In this document: piece by piece, positions 10,379 to 21,191 of the stretch
Layout: every line of letters starts with the position of its first letter
How positions within the stretch are numbered: the stretch's first letter is position 1
Assembly: GCA_003952965.2 (NCBI GenBank)
Contig: CM025851.1
Span: 28,426,583 to 28,490,582, forward strand
Reading direction: 5' to 3'
Length of the DNA stretch: 64,000 nt
From: Morella rubra
Taxonomy: Eukaryota; Streptophyta; Magnoliopsida; Fagales; Myricaceae
Position numbers and translations under genes: made by a program
Notes under the pieces: generated by a model
The model's database searches: none
Told to the model about the DNA's origin: nothing
Seen by the model: only the letters and a program-made list of their open reading frames with translations

Positions 10379-10381
10379 AAT
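10379..10381. repeat. CACTA target site duplication, right copy (CAA)
   Basis: CAA directly follows the terminal TAGTAGTG and matches 160-162. Confidence 0.85.
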
Positions 10382-10470
10382 ATGAAACCTTCTTGTAGTA
10401 TTTTCCCTTTTAAGCAATCTACCAAATGTAAATGTCAAGATCAAATTAAATACACATCCCTTGCACTTAC

Positions 10471-10485
10471 CTCTTCATAGAGCAT
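10471..10485 (-). CDS. possible first coding exon of the host gene split by the CACTA element
   Basis: On the minus strand, ATG at 10485-10483 starts the codons MLYEE and runs straight into the donor GTAAGT (10470-10465). It ends in phase 0 and so could join the open frame at 151-1. An in-frame TGA lies shortly upstream, which fits a start codon here. Five codons alone prove nothing. The case rests on the matching phase and the 100-bp intron left when the transposon is removed. Confidence 0.33.
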
Positions 10486-11384
10486 CCAAGTGGGTGTGAT
10501 GTTTCAACAAGCACAACCACCAAATAATCCTATATTTGGTCAGCTTTCTTTTATGCTTCTGGAGGAAGAATGAGAAGATTATTCTAATTCGTTTAATTTT
10601 TCAAATCACCAGGGGCGCAGAATTTTCTTCCACTTGGCCAGGAAGACTATTTACGATTTACTACCTTTATTTTTTCCATTTTTCTTAATTCTTTGTTGGA
10701 ATTGTAGTATGTAATTTAAAGAGAGAGGTAGACCCTACACTATTTAATATTATTAGTGTAAAGTTTTAGGTAGTGTAAATCTTTTCATCAAAAGTATACA
10801 TATTGTGTCTATCTATTTTTATTAATTTATACTAAACAATTCGAGTAAGAAAATCCAAAAGATATTATTTGCTTTCATAATCTTCCTTTTCATTTATAAT
10901 AAACTGGGACAACATTAACTACAATATTTGTTGTTTTCAAACGTTGGAACTAGAACATCTCGACAACAACTGAACAATAATTTTTCAAACACGATCCAAT
11001 ATTTCGTAATAGATTTAATTTGAAAGTTCAAACCATGTGCGTCGAGGAATAAGGAGCTGCTTATTCCCTTGTGAGAATCGAAGGTAGAAGAATTATTCTG
11101 CTGATGTTGACATCTAAGGTTTAGGTTTGCTGTTATACTACAGGGGAGGGAGAGAGCGACAATGACAGCATAAGTGTTGCATTATATCGCTGTTAGAAAG
11201 AGTCAAAATAAAGGAAGAGATCAGAGATAAAGCTTTGGACCAGATATAAGAAATATTGTACCTCGTGTGGTCCATGGAGACAACAGTACTGGGGAATTGA
11301 TAGAGAGAGTTTCACGAGCTGGTCAGAATCAAAGAAGAAGAATAAAAAAACAAGAGGAGAAAGAGAACTATTACTATATAAATA

Positions 11385-11520
11385 TAAGTTGGTGAAAAAG
11401 ATAGAATGATTTGAATGAATATTTTATGTTTATTGTAAAGTAAATAGATGATTTGATGGAAAGAGATATTATTTTGTAATTATTTTATTTGGTAAAAATT
11501 TTAGAGGGTGACAAAAATTA
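11385..11520. mobile_element. short MITE-like copy related to 59505-59655
   Basis: Its blocks GTTGGTGAAAAAG, ATGATTTGAATGA, TTATTGTAAAG and AAAATTTTAGAGGGTG recur in the same order near 59510-59655. No target duplication is clear. Confidence 0.5.
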
Positions 11521-12682
11521 TGACATGCAAACACCACCGCAACAAGTGTTGAACCTAATGAAAGTTTGTACTAACAGAAGCTAGTGACAGTCCCATGTAG
11601 GGTGCTTAGAGAAATAGCACTGAAGTGGATGGAAAATGAGAAGGCCAGAGTACTTAGGAGGAAAAAAAGAGTAAAAAAAACAAAAGAAGAATATCATATA
11701 GATATGTTTGGGTTTAACAAATCTTTTTTTCTTCGCTAAAAAGGACAAAAAAAAAAAAAAAAAAAAAAAAAGAAGAAGGGAAAATACATCATTGTATAAA
11801 TGGAATGAAATAATGTGAAAAACATAAAACGAGAGGTACTAAATTTTGTTGGCAGTAAACCATGAAAGTATATATTGCTCAGAAGAAAAAATGACTCCAT
11901 AGTACGTGGTAAAAGTTATGAGAGAATTAAAGTAGTTTTACCACCTAGCTAGGCTTCTTTCTTCACCCAATCAACGCTTTGCTAGTTGGGGCAGCTCTGA
12001 AAGCCAGAAACGAGCTGAACAGATTTCGGTGGCCATTCTGAAATCCCCAATTAGTACAAGAACTGAAGGTAACAGGCGTATGATGATCTGCGACCTCTCT
12101 GTCTCTCTGTTCGTGGACCCGGCGATAGAGGGAGTAGTACTTGAATTTCATATATTCATAGATGTGTTGAAAAGCGAAAGAAAACTGTACAATTAATTAA
12201 ACTTTTCTGATTAAGTTCCTAATTGTTGGGGTGAATAGATTGTGAAAACTGGCATGCATGTGCTGGGTTTTAAATTAATTGTGTATTAGGTGAAACTAGG
12301 CTTTATAATATGTGATTTCAGAAAATTTTACCCAATTATTAACTGAAATTCGAATTCTAGAACTAACCCATGGTGCTTTGAGTTTATCCTACAATATTCT
12401 AATTAGTCAAATGTGTCCAAAGCCTAGTATCAATTAGTATCTCTTTAGGGCCAGGTGCATCCACGGGGTGCACAGTTTCTCCTTATTATCTTAATTAACA
12501 ATAATGATATCAAGATCAGAGTACTCCAATAAGTATATCTTTGACTTTTCTTTTGTATAGTACATGTACAGCTTGTGTGTGTTCTTAGGTCTATCGTGGT
12601 AAATCACCATCTCATAGCTAATAAAGTCCTACGTACATACATAGGTTTAGCTAAAGGGGCCATTGAGAATTTAATTAAGAGG

Positions 12683-13027
12683 GGTTAAAGAGCTTTTTAG
12701 TACCTTTTGAAATTTACACCCTTTTAAAAAATAGTAATTACTGGGTTTTCACTTTTATCATCCCTGAATTTTTTAATTTTATTAATACGGTCCTTCCATC
12801 TATTTATGTTAGTTTCAAGTACAATCACTTGATTGGTCGTGTACACGTGTCAAAACATGATTAGTTGTGATTAAGTGTATTATTGTTAGATGACTCGACT
12901 TAAAACTAAATTAATGACTTTTTTGACAAAACGGAAAAATTGAGGGACTGTTGGTGATCATATTAAAAACACGGAGATCACTTTTTAAAAGGGTGTAAAA
13001 TTCAAGGATAAAAAAAAGTCTTTAACC
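12683..13027. mobile_element. MITE with long terminal inverted repeats
   Basis: The left end GGTTAAAGAGCTTTTTAGTA and the complement of the right end GGTTAAAGACTTTTTTTTAT match with gaps. Both continue into TTTACACCCTTTTAAAAA, giving inverted repeats of about 50 bp. The length and long repeats suggest a Mutator-type MITE. I find no clean 9-bp target duplication. Confidence 0.65.
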
Positions 13028-13849
13028 TTTTAAAAAGTAGACAGTTGTGATATCCAGGATTAAAAGTTGTACGTAGTATGTGTGTTACGCTTCAAATTAA
13101 TTAAGAACTAGATTAAAAAACTTGGTTTAATAGGTAGTTATAGGGAACTATATTTGCTCATGTTGGTTGTGTTTGTTTTCGTCCGTCACTTAACTATCCA
13201 ATTTCTCTGTAGCTAGATACCATATTGACATAGCCCTCTCTTTGCAATCGCTCCACCGACGCATGCAATACGATCTCCGTTCCCTTTCTTGGTGAGAATG
13301 TCTGTCGACCAGTACTCTTTGAGCCCGAGTGCCGTAGTACTCATCAATTGGCTATTCTCTCTGAACCACTCAAATTTACACCAGATCCCCACTTCAGAGA
13401 AGAGAAGGCAATATTCCACCAGACAAAAAAAAATATATTCAAAATCCTTGTCATTTTACTAGTTCAGTTCAAGCGATAGAGACCCTCCGTCTTAATAATT
13501 GGTCTTTCTGGTTCTTTCTTAGTTTATATATAGTATTAACAGTCAAAAGATGTTAAGGAGGCTTTCTGTAGTGACGAGAGGTTGTAGTAGTTGTGATGGT
13601 TTTGTGCGTTCAACAATATTCGATGGTAAAAACGTACCTGTTCTTTTCTTAATTGTCAAGTTCGAATTGCAGTAGCCCACGCAGTATCTGAGGTTATTCC
13701 CGTTACTTTCCATTTTTTTTTTCCTTTTATAGTTGCTAGGTCTATTCGAAATGTAGTACTATTATACTAAAACTCAAGCAAAGTATTGCATACGCCTTTC
13801 CTAGATAAACTGTACTACCTATTTTGAGGATGAGCTCAGGGTTTTCGGT

Positions 13850-15278
13850 AGGGCTGTGCATGACTCGGTTAGGATCGGGATTGGTCCATACCGAACTCCC
13901 CACATGGCTGGGAGTCTAAGGCCGCTTAGCCGATTGAACTGCCCAACCTAGGGGTGAGTAACTGGCTGAGTCCGACTTCCACCGGGCTCAGTAGGGGTCG
14001 TTGTAACGCCCTAGGCCCAAACTCCATACAGATAAATTTTCATATAAAATAGGGCTTTTTCACCATGATTAATCATTTATCTAGGCCCTAATATTTAAAA
14101 ACTAATTATTACAACCTCAACAAAATATTCATAAACATAAAAAGCCCAAAATTATCAATCCAAGTCCTAAAATTTAGATTAGCATATCCGATATTTTCTA
14201 ACATCGATGAAGATCTCCTAAAAGAATTATAATAACAACTTCTCCAAAATTAATTTCCAAAAGTACTCTTGCAAAACACGCATCCAAAGTACAAATCTAT
14301 CTGAAGTTCCTCAAACTTTTCTAATTCTACGAACTCTGAAAAATATGAAAATAAGCAGTGAGCTACGACTAGCTTAGTAAGTAGCAAGTCAATGGAGGTT
14401 GGAGAAAATACAATTTTCTCACAATAACCGAAATCCAAAATAAAACATCGCGAGCCATACCAAAACCAAAATACAAGTTTGTAATAAAAATATCCAAGGC
14501 CACGCAATATAGGGAAATCACCAATGGTTACATAGAACTTTACCCAAAATTTGTTCAATTCCCCAAATAGTGCATAAAAAACCATATAAAATACGGTACA
14601 TGTTTAAAAATCTCATTAAAGAACCACTTACTTCAAATGCTTAACCAATCCTTAAAACTTCTCCAATAATTGCCGAACAATCTCTCGAAACCTAGTAGCA
14701 CCACCTCAATCCAAATTTTGGTCTCCAATATACATTCTCACATTTATTAACCTCGATCTCTTCAAGTTTTAAAATTCAAACATATCTCTATCCATCACTT
14801 TTAAATTCAAATACAAGATCCTTATCCATGTCTTTCAAATTTAAACATAAAAGTAATCTTTATCCATATCTTAACTTTTAAATTCAAACCTATAATCAAA
14901 TCTCTATTCAAACCTTTAAATTCAAATATAGATCACATCTCCATCTCAACACCTTTAAATTTGAAAATATGATTCAACCTCTATTCAAAAATCAAAAATA
15001 GAATTAAGCCCTTATCTCTTCCTTTAAAATATATATTACTCACTTAATACATTTTTCGGGATGGGGTATTACAGTCGGTGGGGGTTGGGGTTGGGCCGCC
15101 TTAGACTCCCAGCCATGGGGGGAATTCAGTGCTGCCCGACCTCAACCAAGTTAGATCTTGGCATCTCGAGCTCGACCGAAATTGGTAGGGGCTCTAGTAT
15201 TCTATGCCTGACCCCGATTGGGCCCCGCATATGGGCCGGCCAAACCTGATTGGGTTCGAGCTGCATCTGAACAGCCCT
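13850..15278. mobile_element. hAT-like non-autonomous element, split by an LTR insertion
   Basis: The ends are AGGGCTGTGCATGACTCGG (13850) and GAGCTGCATCTGAACAGCCCT (given as GAGCTGCATC plus TGAACAGCCCT, ending 15278). These are inverted and of the AGGGCTGT...ACAGCCCT type also seen at 33231-33748. The outer parts are GC-rich (GGCCGCTTAGCC, GGGTTGGGCCGCC), unlike the AT-rich insert at 14002-15073. An 8-bp target duplication is not evident, so the hAT label is tentative. Confidence 0.5.
14002..15073. mobile_element. solo-LTR-like element (Ty3/gypsy type) nested in the hAT-like element
   Basis: It begins TGTAACGCCCTAGGCCC and ends GGGGTATTACA, so it has the TG...CA borders and imperfect inverted tips of an LTR. 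GTCG lies before and after it (GTCGT on the left, GTCGG on the right). Internal blocks GTGAGCTACGACTAGCTTAG and AATTTGTTCAATTCCCC also occur in 49949-51839. Such termini are common in plant chromovirus-type LTRs. No internal retroelement genes are present. Confidence 0.65.
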
Positions 15279-16159
15279 TGTCCTCGTTGAACGCAACCTG
15301 CAGGAAGACTACATATAAGGTTGTGTATTTCTTCCTTATAATTAACTAAGAGAGAAAGACTTCAAGTCACTAATAACTTCAAAGCTTCTGGAACTAAAAA
15401 CAGATCATAAGCATGCCCGCATGAGATAGTGGATAGAGCCAACCTCTTTCATGTTTTGCATGATTCTTGTTTTTTTTTGTACGTAACATTTCGTATCAAA
15501 TATTAAGGACTATCTTAATATGTTGATGAATTTTGTCGATAATTAGTTCCAGCTCCAATGTCACCTCTTCCTTTACAGTGAAGTTTATGTGAGATTTTAG
15601 CTAGGTTTCATATCCATTCACTCATTTTCGACCTCCATAATCCCTACATTTGGAGGAAATTGCAGTAAACGAAAACGAAGCCCTAGTTTCAAAAGCAAGC
15701 AAAAGTCGCAGGACAATTCTTTATAGATTCACAGAGGAGCCTAAAAGTCCAAGCAATCCAATTACCGACAATTCTAATAAACAAAGATTATAAGCTGCAA
15801 GTGCTGATCATCAGAGGATATTTGGATCAAATCAAAGGAAATAAAGAAAAGAGAAAGATCCTAATGATCAAAGAAAATCGCATGTATACGACAAAACTCC
15901 GGGGCAAGAAGAAAAGTGAAAACTTCTTCTTGCTTCTTATTAAAAGAATACAAAACCCTAAAAGTCAAGACCGATTTAAGGTAATTCCTTTGATATTCTC
16001 CTCACAATATTCAACCTAATATCACAAAGTCAGACGACAGCATTGTAGATAAAGTTCCGAGACGTAATTGTTTCGATCGATTTAAAAGCTAGCTAGGTGC
16101 TCATCAATTGACGAAAAAAGACGATAAGAATTCTTCCCGCCAAGCTAGGATTAATATCA
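15279..16159. other. intergenic, nothing recognisable
   Basis: The short plus-strand frame at 15801-16019 is lysine-rich, low-complexity and motif-free. I see no gene or repeat. Confidence 0.5.
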
Positions 16160-16164
16160 CTGAT

Positions 16165-16403
16165 TATTAGAGTTATTAGAGTCTTATATTGCTAAAATAA
16201 TATAGGCTATTTAAATCAAAGGCTTATAAATGAGCTTCTTTGTAATCTCTCATCAACACATCAATGAGTACACCAATCTGTCCAGTTGGGTTTTCCACAG
16301 TGGATGTAGGTTTATAGACCGAACCACTTAAATCTTGTGTCTCACTTCTCTTTATCTCTGTTAGTTTAAATTATTTTTCTCTCTTTTATTTTTAATCTTA
16401 ATA
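16165..16403 (+). repeat. TRIM 5' LTR
   Basis: It aligns with 16842-17077 over its full length, with scattered substitutions such as ATATTGCTAAAATAATATAG against ACATTGCTAAAGCAATGTGG. The divergence implies an old insertion. Confidence 0.85.
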
Positions 16404-16416
16404 TGATATCAGAGCC
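16404..16416 (+). promoter_or_regulatory. tRNA-iMet primer-binding site of the TRIM
   Basis: TGATATCAGAGCC matches 12 of 13 bases of the usual plant initiator-Met primer-binding site and directly abuts the 5' LTR. Confidence 0.8.
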
Positions 16417-16841
16417 ATTTCGATCATATGATCAAGTTCTCGTTTAAATCTCTTGTTGGGCTTTTTGACGTCCTGTCCGGCATCAATCTGGTGAACTTCC
16501 AGCATCTTCTCTTGGGCTTTATGGAGCCTGTCTGGCATCATTTTCGGTAAACTTCCGACATCTTTTCTCGGGCCTTCAGGCGCTTTGTCCGGCATCACTT
16601 CGGCGACCTTCTGACAATTTCTCTTGGGCTTTCTGGCACCCTATTCGACATCCTTCCAGTGATATCCTCATTCCGACGACCCCCTCCAGCCACATTTAGA
16701 CGATTGTCCACCCCTCTCCAACTAGATTCCGGCGACTGTCCGCCCTTCTCCGGCTGTCCTCCGACGCCATTTTTTTTCTTATGAGGAATTTCTTTTTGTA
16801 AGTCCAAACTCAATGTGTGTCCACCTGAGTTTGCGGGGGAG

Positions 16842-17077
16842 TATTAGAGTTATTAGAGTCTCACATTGCTAAAGCAATGTGGGCTATTGTAATCAAATGC
16901 TTATAAATAAGCCTCCCTGTAATCTCTCATCAACACATCAGTGAGTACATCAATCTGTCGAATTGAACATTTCACAATGGATGTAAGTTTATAGACCGAA
17001 CCACTTAAATTTCGTGTCTCACTTCTCTCTTTTTTCTTAGTTTAAATTACTTCTCTCTTTTATTTTTATTCTTGACA
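16842..17077 (+). repeat. TRIM 3' LTR
   Basis: It follows the purine-rich tract GCGGGGGAG and ends TTCTTGACA, next to CTTAT, the candidate target duplication. Confidence 0.85.
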
Positions 17078-17082
17078 CTTAT

Positions 17083-20000
17083 CGTGCGTGACAGTAGAAA
17101 AAGGTTGGAATCTTGAAAATTACAAGGTCGAGATTTGTGTCTCAATTAACAATTGACTATGTCAGGTTTGCGCGCTTGTACGTGATCTGACTTCAATCTC
17201 AGAAAGTTTTTAAAGTTAATCATAGACGTAAACTCATTCCCTGCACACCACTGTATTCCTCCTAAGTCAAAATAAAGGCCAGCTAGCCCGGGCTCCTCAT
17301 CTCTCGAGCTAGCTAGCTAGCCCCGATCGATGTGGTGTGTGAAGCAGGGAACCCCTTCTTTAAAGGCGAAAGTATATATTGTTGCTGTAAACTGTACTGT
17401 TCTTCTCTATGCAGTGTTCTTGAAGTTACTTTAATCAAATAGGAACGAATAATAGATAAAAGAAATCAGAGAAGATTCAACCCTTTTTTTCCCCCTCTTT
17501 TGAGTAAAAAAGATAGAGTGATCAGACTGAAGCCCTCTTTCTGAACAAAACCGTATAAGCAGATACTTATTAAGAGCTACGCAGATGAACGCAACGTTAG
17601 AAAACGTACTTTAAAATCCTGTATGTTTGTTCGAGAAAAAAAAAATTCATATATTTTTGAAATTATTGAGTTGGGTTTCGACCGTGTTGTTGATGTTATA
17701 GATAAACTCCTTGTCTCTACGATCGATAGCAAATCACTACTGTCGGCCTTGGTCTTCCATTTCTCAAGTCTAAGGAAATAATGTAGCGTCTTGGAAAGCT
17801 AAAAATAGTCATATATGCTCCACAAGACATGACAAAATTTTGCCTGGAAGTAGTAAACTACGCATAAAATTGTTCCGGTAGAATATACAAGCTGCAATGT
17901 CGCGGTGCACAGCAGCCCAAACGGCGTTGATTTCGGTGATTCCTTCCTTTCGTTTTTGTCTTTTCGTCCATACTCAAAGTAGAGTCGGGTGGAGAAGGTA
18001 AGATCCGAATTCCAAAGCGACACATGTTTGTTTGGCTGTATGCTATCTCACGAATAACCATAAAGAAGCTAATATTCTTCGGATCGAACAGGCCAAAAAT
18101 GAAAACTCAAATCGAAGAAATGAATAAAGCTGGAAGATTTATCTTTCATTTAAAATTTCAAACCAACATGTACACTAGTGCATGCCTTTATATTGAAAAT
18201 ACCCACACATTCTCTTACATGGAAGAGTTCAAATCAGAAAATAGACATCCTTAAACTCGGACATCCTTTATTAGAGACTAATTCAATGATATATTGCACT
18301 TGCCAGCATGTGATCAGCAGATGTGCATGACAGGGTCTAAGGAACCATCGTCTGCATGCGCGGGCACCGGAATAATTAATCACAACAAGATAATTAATAA
18401 GGTAAATTACAAGATAAAACATGTCTGTTCTTGCTTGAGCTGCACTAAACCGGGAGAACACGCAAGAATCAATCGAAAGAGTCGAATGCAAACTATGATA
18501 TAGATGTTTGCCCCCTAATAATTAAGTTAAAGAGGACAAGCGGAGATTAAGGTACTATATGTATATAAATATGTTCTTAGCTAGACCTAATCAATTAAGA
18601 TGCGCTATGAAAAATCACACGTATGATAGCTTCAACGACAAACCAAACGGGGCCCCTTTTGTCAGGGAAAAAGAATAGTAAAAAAACAAGAGGAAAAAGT
18701 AATAGTGGTAGAATAGATCCAACGAAGGAAAGAGGGTAGGAAGTAGTCCTACAAGACAAACACATGGAATATGGAATAATATAGCCCAAGCATTTGACAA
18801 CTTTGCAAAGTGAATCACACACAGACATGTTGACCGGATAATACCCCCACCTGCAAACTTAATACCAATCCCACGTGAGGAAGAAAGAGAAAGAGAGGAA
18901 TATTAGAGAATTGATTAAGAGATGATTAAAAGTATATAAATATATATATATAGAAGAAAAGTTGGAAATATAGCTCATTTCCCGGAGAATCTAGAGCGCA
19001 TCAGGCGCTGACCGCAGCTTCGGAAAGTATTAACAAATGATTAAGAATTGATAGTCATCTTGTTGTTATTGTAATCAGCATATAAACAAATGGAAGGGGA
19101 AAATATTGGAGAAGGAAGGGGCATGGGGTTCCGAGCATTAAAATAAGCAGAGGCTGCAGCATATTGAACGGGGGGGGGGGGGTTTGAGGAAAATACGAAC
19201 AAAGGAAGAGTACAAAGAGGAGCCTATCGCCTAGACAAGGTCACGTCCATAAGTCACGTGATGCGAACCCATGTTGACGCCGGGGAATATGGTCTCTCTC
19301 TTTTTTTTTTTTTTTTGAGGTTTTCCACGCGCGGGAGGGGCTCGACAGATGGGGTTGCGCCAAGGAGTAACTGGACACGGAGAGGGAATATTGGTGCCGG
19401 AGGATAGATAGTATAGATTAGACAAACACTAGCCATTGAATTGAAACGTTGAGGTTGGACTTCATTCCACTTTGCTCCCCACGTGCTTCTGCCCCCACTC
19501 GCCAATTATCGGCCATTGCCTATGCCAAGTTATATACGACTTTGCTGTTCTTTTAGCTCTTTCAAAGAATTATGATAATTAGAGATTGAGATATTTTTTT
19601 TATATTTAATACTGAAGCTAATTAAATATAAAATAAATAAATATTTCTGAAAAAATTAAAGGGAGATTGGTTTAAGGAAAGTGGAAAGCGCGTGTGATGG
19701 GGATTCTCTAGGCTTAGAAGTTAGAAGGGAAGGTGTCAGAGAGAGTTGCATGTGGGTCTGTGACGATGGTGTCGCCGGGCACCTCAGCCGCTCGGACACT
19801 TCCATTTCTCTATTTCCATATTCCCTCCTCTCCTTAATCCTCACGTACGAGACCAGTTTTTTAGTATCGGAATTTCTAGATTGGCCTCGCACGTGCATGT
19901 ACAGCTCGATATTTATTGGCAATTCGCTGCTTGCCTAGCCTACTATGACCAGAAACTTGGACCAGACTTTGCTCTTGTTAATTTATGTGAACTTGATTGA

Positions 20001-20880
20001 GTTAGGGTTGGACTGAATTTCACTAGGTATTTTTTCCTTTTTTATTTATTTAAAAAAGTTACCGAATTCATCAATGTTTTAGTATATTATATATATATAC
20101 TTGTACATTCAAATAACAAACAATAGTTTATAATTGTTAGAACTATTCAGAATAATGCGAATCATTAATTTTTAGTACCCATCTATTTGATATTCCAATA
20201 ACTTAGTCAACAAAAGTGATATAAAAAGTTTGGTTAGCATTTTTCTTTGGGGGTGGTTGAAGGTGTTCATAAATGCCGAATTAAAAATAGATCAATCTTC
20301 GTAGCATTCTAATAAGTTAAGTTTCATAATAAAAATCCCTAAATTCCCAATCATTCCACTTCCGCAAGGACTGATCAACCGGTAATGAGGGCAGCATTGA
20401 ACAGGGAAATTATGCCTGCCAGTCAATCCTCGTGAATGAAAATAAATGGGAATATTACAAATCGAGAAAAAAAAGCTTAAAAGAAATAAATAATTAACTA
20501 GAATCCGCTAGGAACAAAAAGAGAAGGAATTTTAACGGGTCGCGATCCATCAACGTACATAGAGAGACTCCATTATTCCATGGAACAGTACCGCTTTTGT
20601 TTTCTCGAATTCCAACCATTACCCGCAGAGGCCACCATTATTATCTCTGCACCTCCATTTTCATTCTCTATTATAAACTGTTGAGAAGGTGAAAAACGGG
20701 CCTCTCTCTCCTCTTTCTCTCTCTGTGGAAAGGTCTCTGATTCCTCTGAATCCATAAATACACGAGTTCCCCTTTTCATTGCCTTTTCGTTCAAAGCTTC
20801 ATCCCCAAAAGAACTCTGCCTCCTTCCTCTTTTCCTCAATTTTTTTAAACCTTTCTAGTAGTCTCTCCTACCATTGCAAC
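17083..20880. other. intergenic, no supported gene
   Basis: This holds simple-sequence tracts (G13 near 19171, T tracts near 19300, TA runs near 18940) and several short open frames on both strands. None has a motif, splice support or conserved feel. The minus-strand frame at 20573-20839 lies in the CT-rich region just upstream of the KANADI4-like gene, and I read it as chance. Confidence 0.5.
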
Positions 20881-20884
20881 TTCG

Positions 20885-20893
20885 CATATATAA
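20885..20893 (+). promoter_or_regulatory. candidate TATA box of the KANADI4-like gene
   Basis: CATATATAA lies about 300 bp upstream of the chosen ATG (21192), in front of a pyrimidine-rich region that would suit a 5' untranslated leader. The transcription start is inferred. Confidence 0.35.
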
Positions 20894-20966
20894 TTTTGGT
20901 CTTCCATCAACCCTAGTAGGATCCTACTAAAAAGCCTATTTTCCCCTCGCTCCCCAATACACACCA

Positions 20967-20990
20967 ATGCAAATCATGAGGCACTCATGA
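20967..20990 (+). other. short upstream ORF in the putative leader
   Basis: ATG CAA ATC ATG AGG CAC TCA TGA encodes MQIMRHS. It contains a second in-frame ATG and ends well before the main start. It would matter only if transcription starts upstream of it. Confidence 0.3.
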
Positions 20991-21191
20991 TATAATCACT
21001 GCTCATAGCCTCCCTTTTCAGCTCTGTCATACCGTTCCCTCTGAAGACTGTAGTTTCCACCCGTTACTTGGTTTCCATTTTTCTTTCGTTCTTTGTTCCC
21101 CACTGAAGCCTCTTCACGTCGCTGAACTCTCTCATTCTCTCTCCCTTACTTGTTTAAGAACAGGTCGGTAAGCCAGATCTCCACCACCTTC

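Larger units (their letters stand above)
10486..13849. other. intergenic, with two MITE-like elements
   Basis: This is AT-rich and has no convincing gene. About 11385-11520 is a MITE-like copy (TTGGTGAAAAAG, then ATGATTTGAATGAAT, then ATTTTAGAGGGTG) that recurs at 59505-59655. A second element with long inverted ends occupies about 12683-13027. The A-rich tract near 11748-11772 may be length-variable. The short open frames at 11963-12151 and 13213-13419 (both minus) have no motif. Confidence 0.6.
16165..17077 (+). mobile_element. TRIM-type miniature LTR retrotransposon
   Basis: Two direct LTRs of about 239 and 236 bp (16165-16403 and 16842-17077) start TATTAGAGTTATTAGAGTCT. They enclose about 438 bp with no coding capacity. 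The first base after the left LTR opens a primer-binding site, TGATATCAGAGCC (16404-16416), one base away from the initiator-Met site TGGTATCAGAGCC. A purine-rich tract GCGGGGGAG (16833-16841) precedes the right LTR. The flanks are CTGAT (16160-16164) and CTTAT (17078-17082), a 4/5 match to a 5-bp duplication. The interior holds about four degenerate repeats of some 60 bp around the word CTTGGGCTTTNTGG. It must depend on an autonomous partner. Confidence 0.85.

Noticed and set aside
14002..15073. Reading the element as a complete retrotransposon
   Set aside because: There is no second LTR, primer-binding site, purine tract or coding domain inside.
20573..20839. 88-codon minus-strand frame upstream of the KANADI4-like gene
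   Set aside because: It lies in CT-rich sequence likely to be promoter or leader. It has no motif and no sign of introns or conservation.
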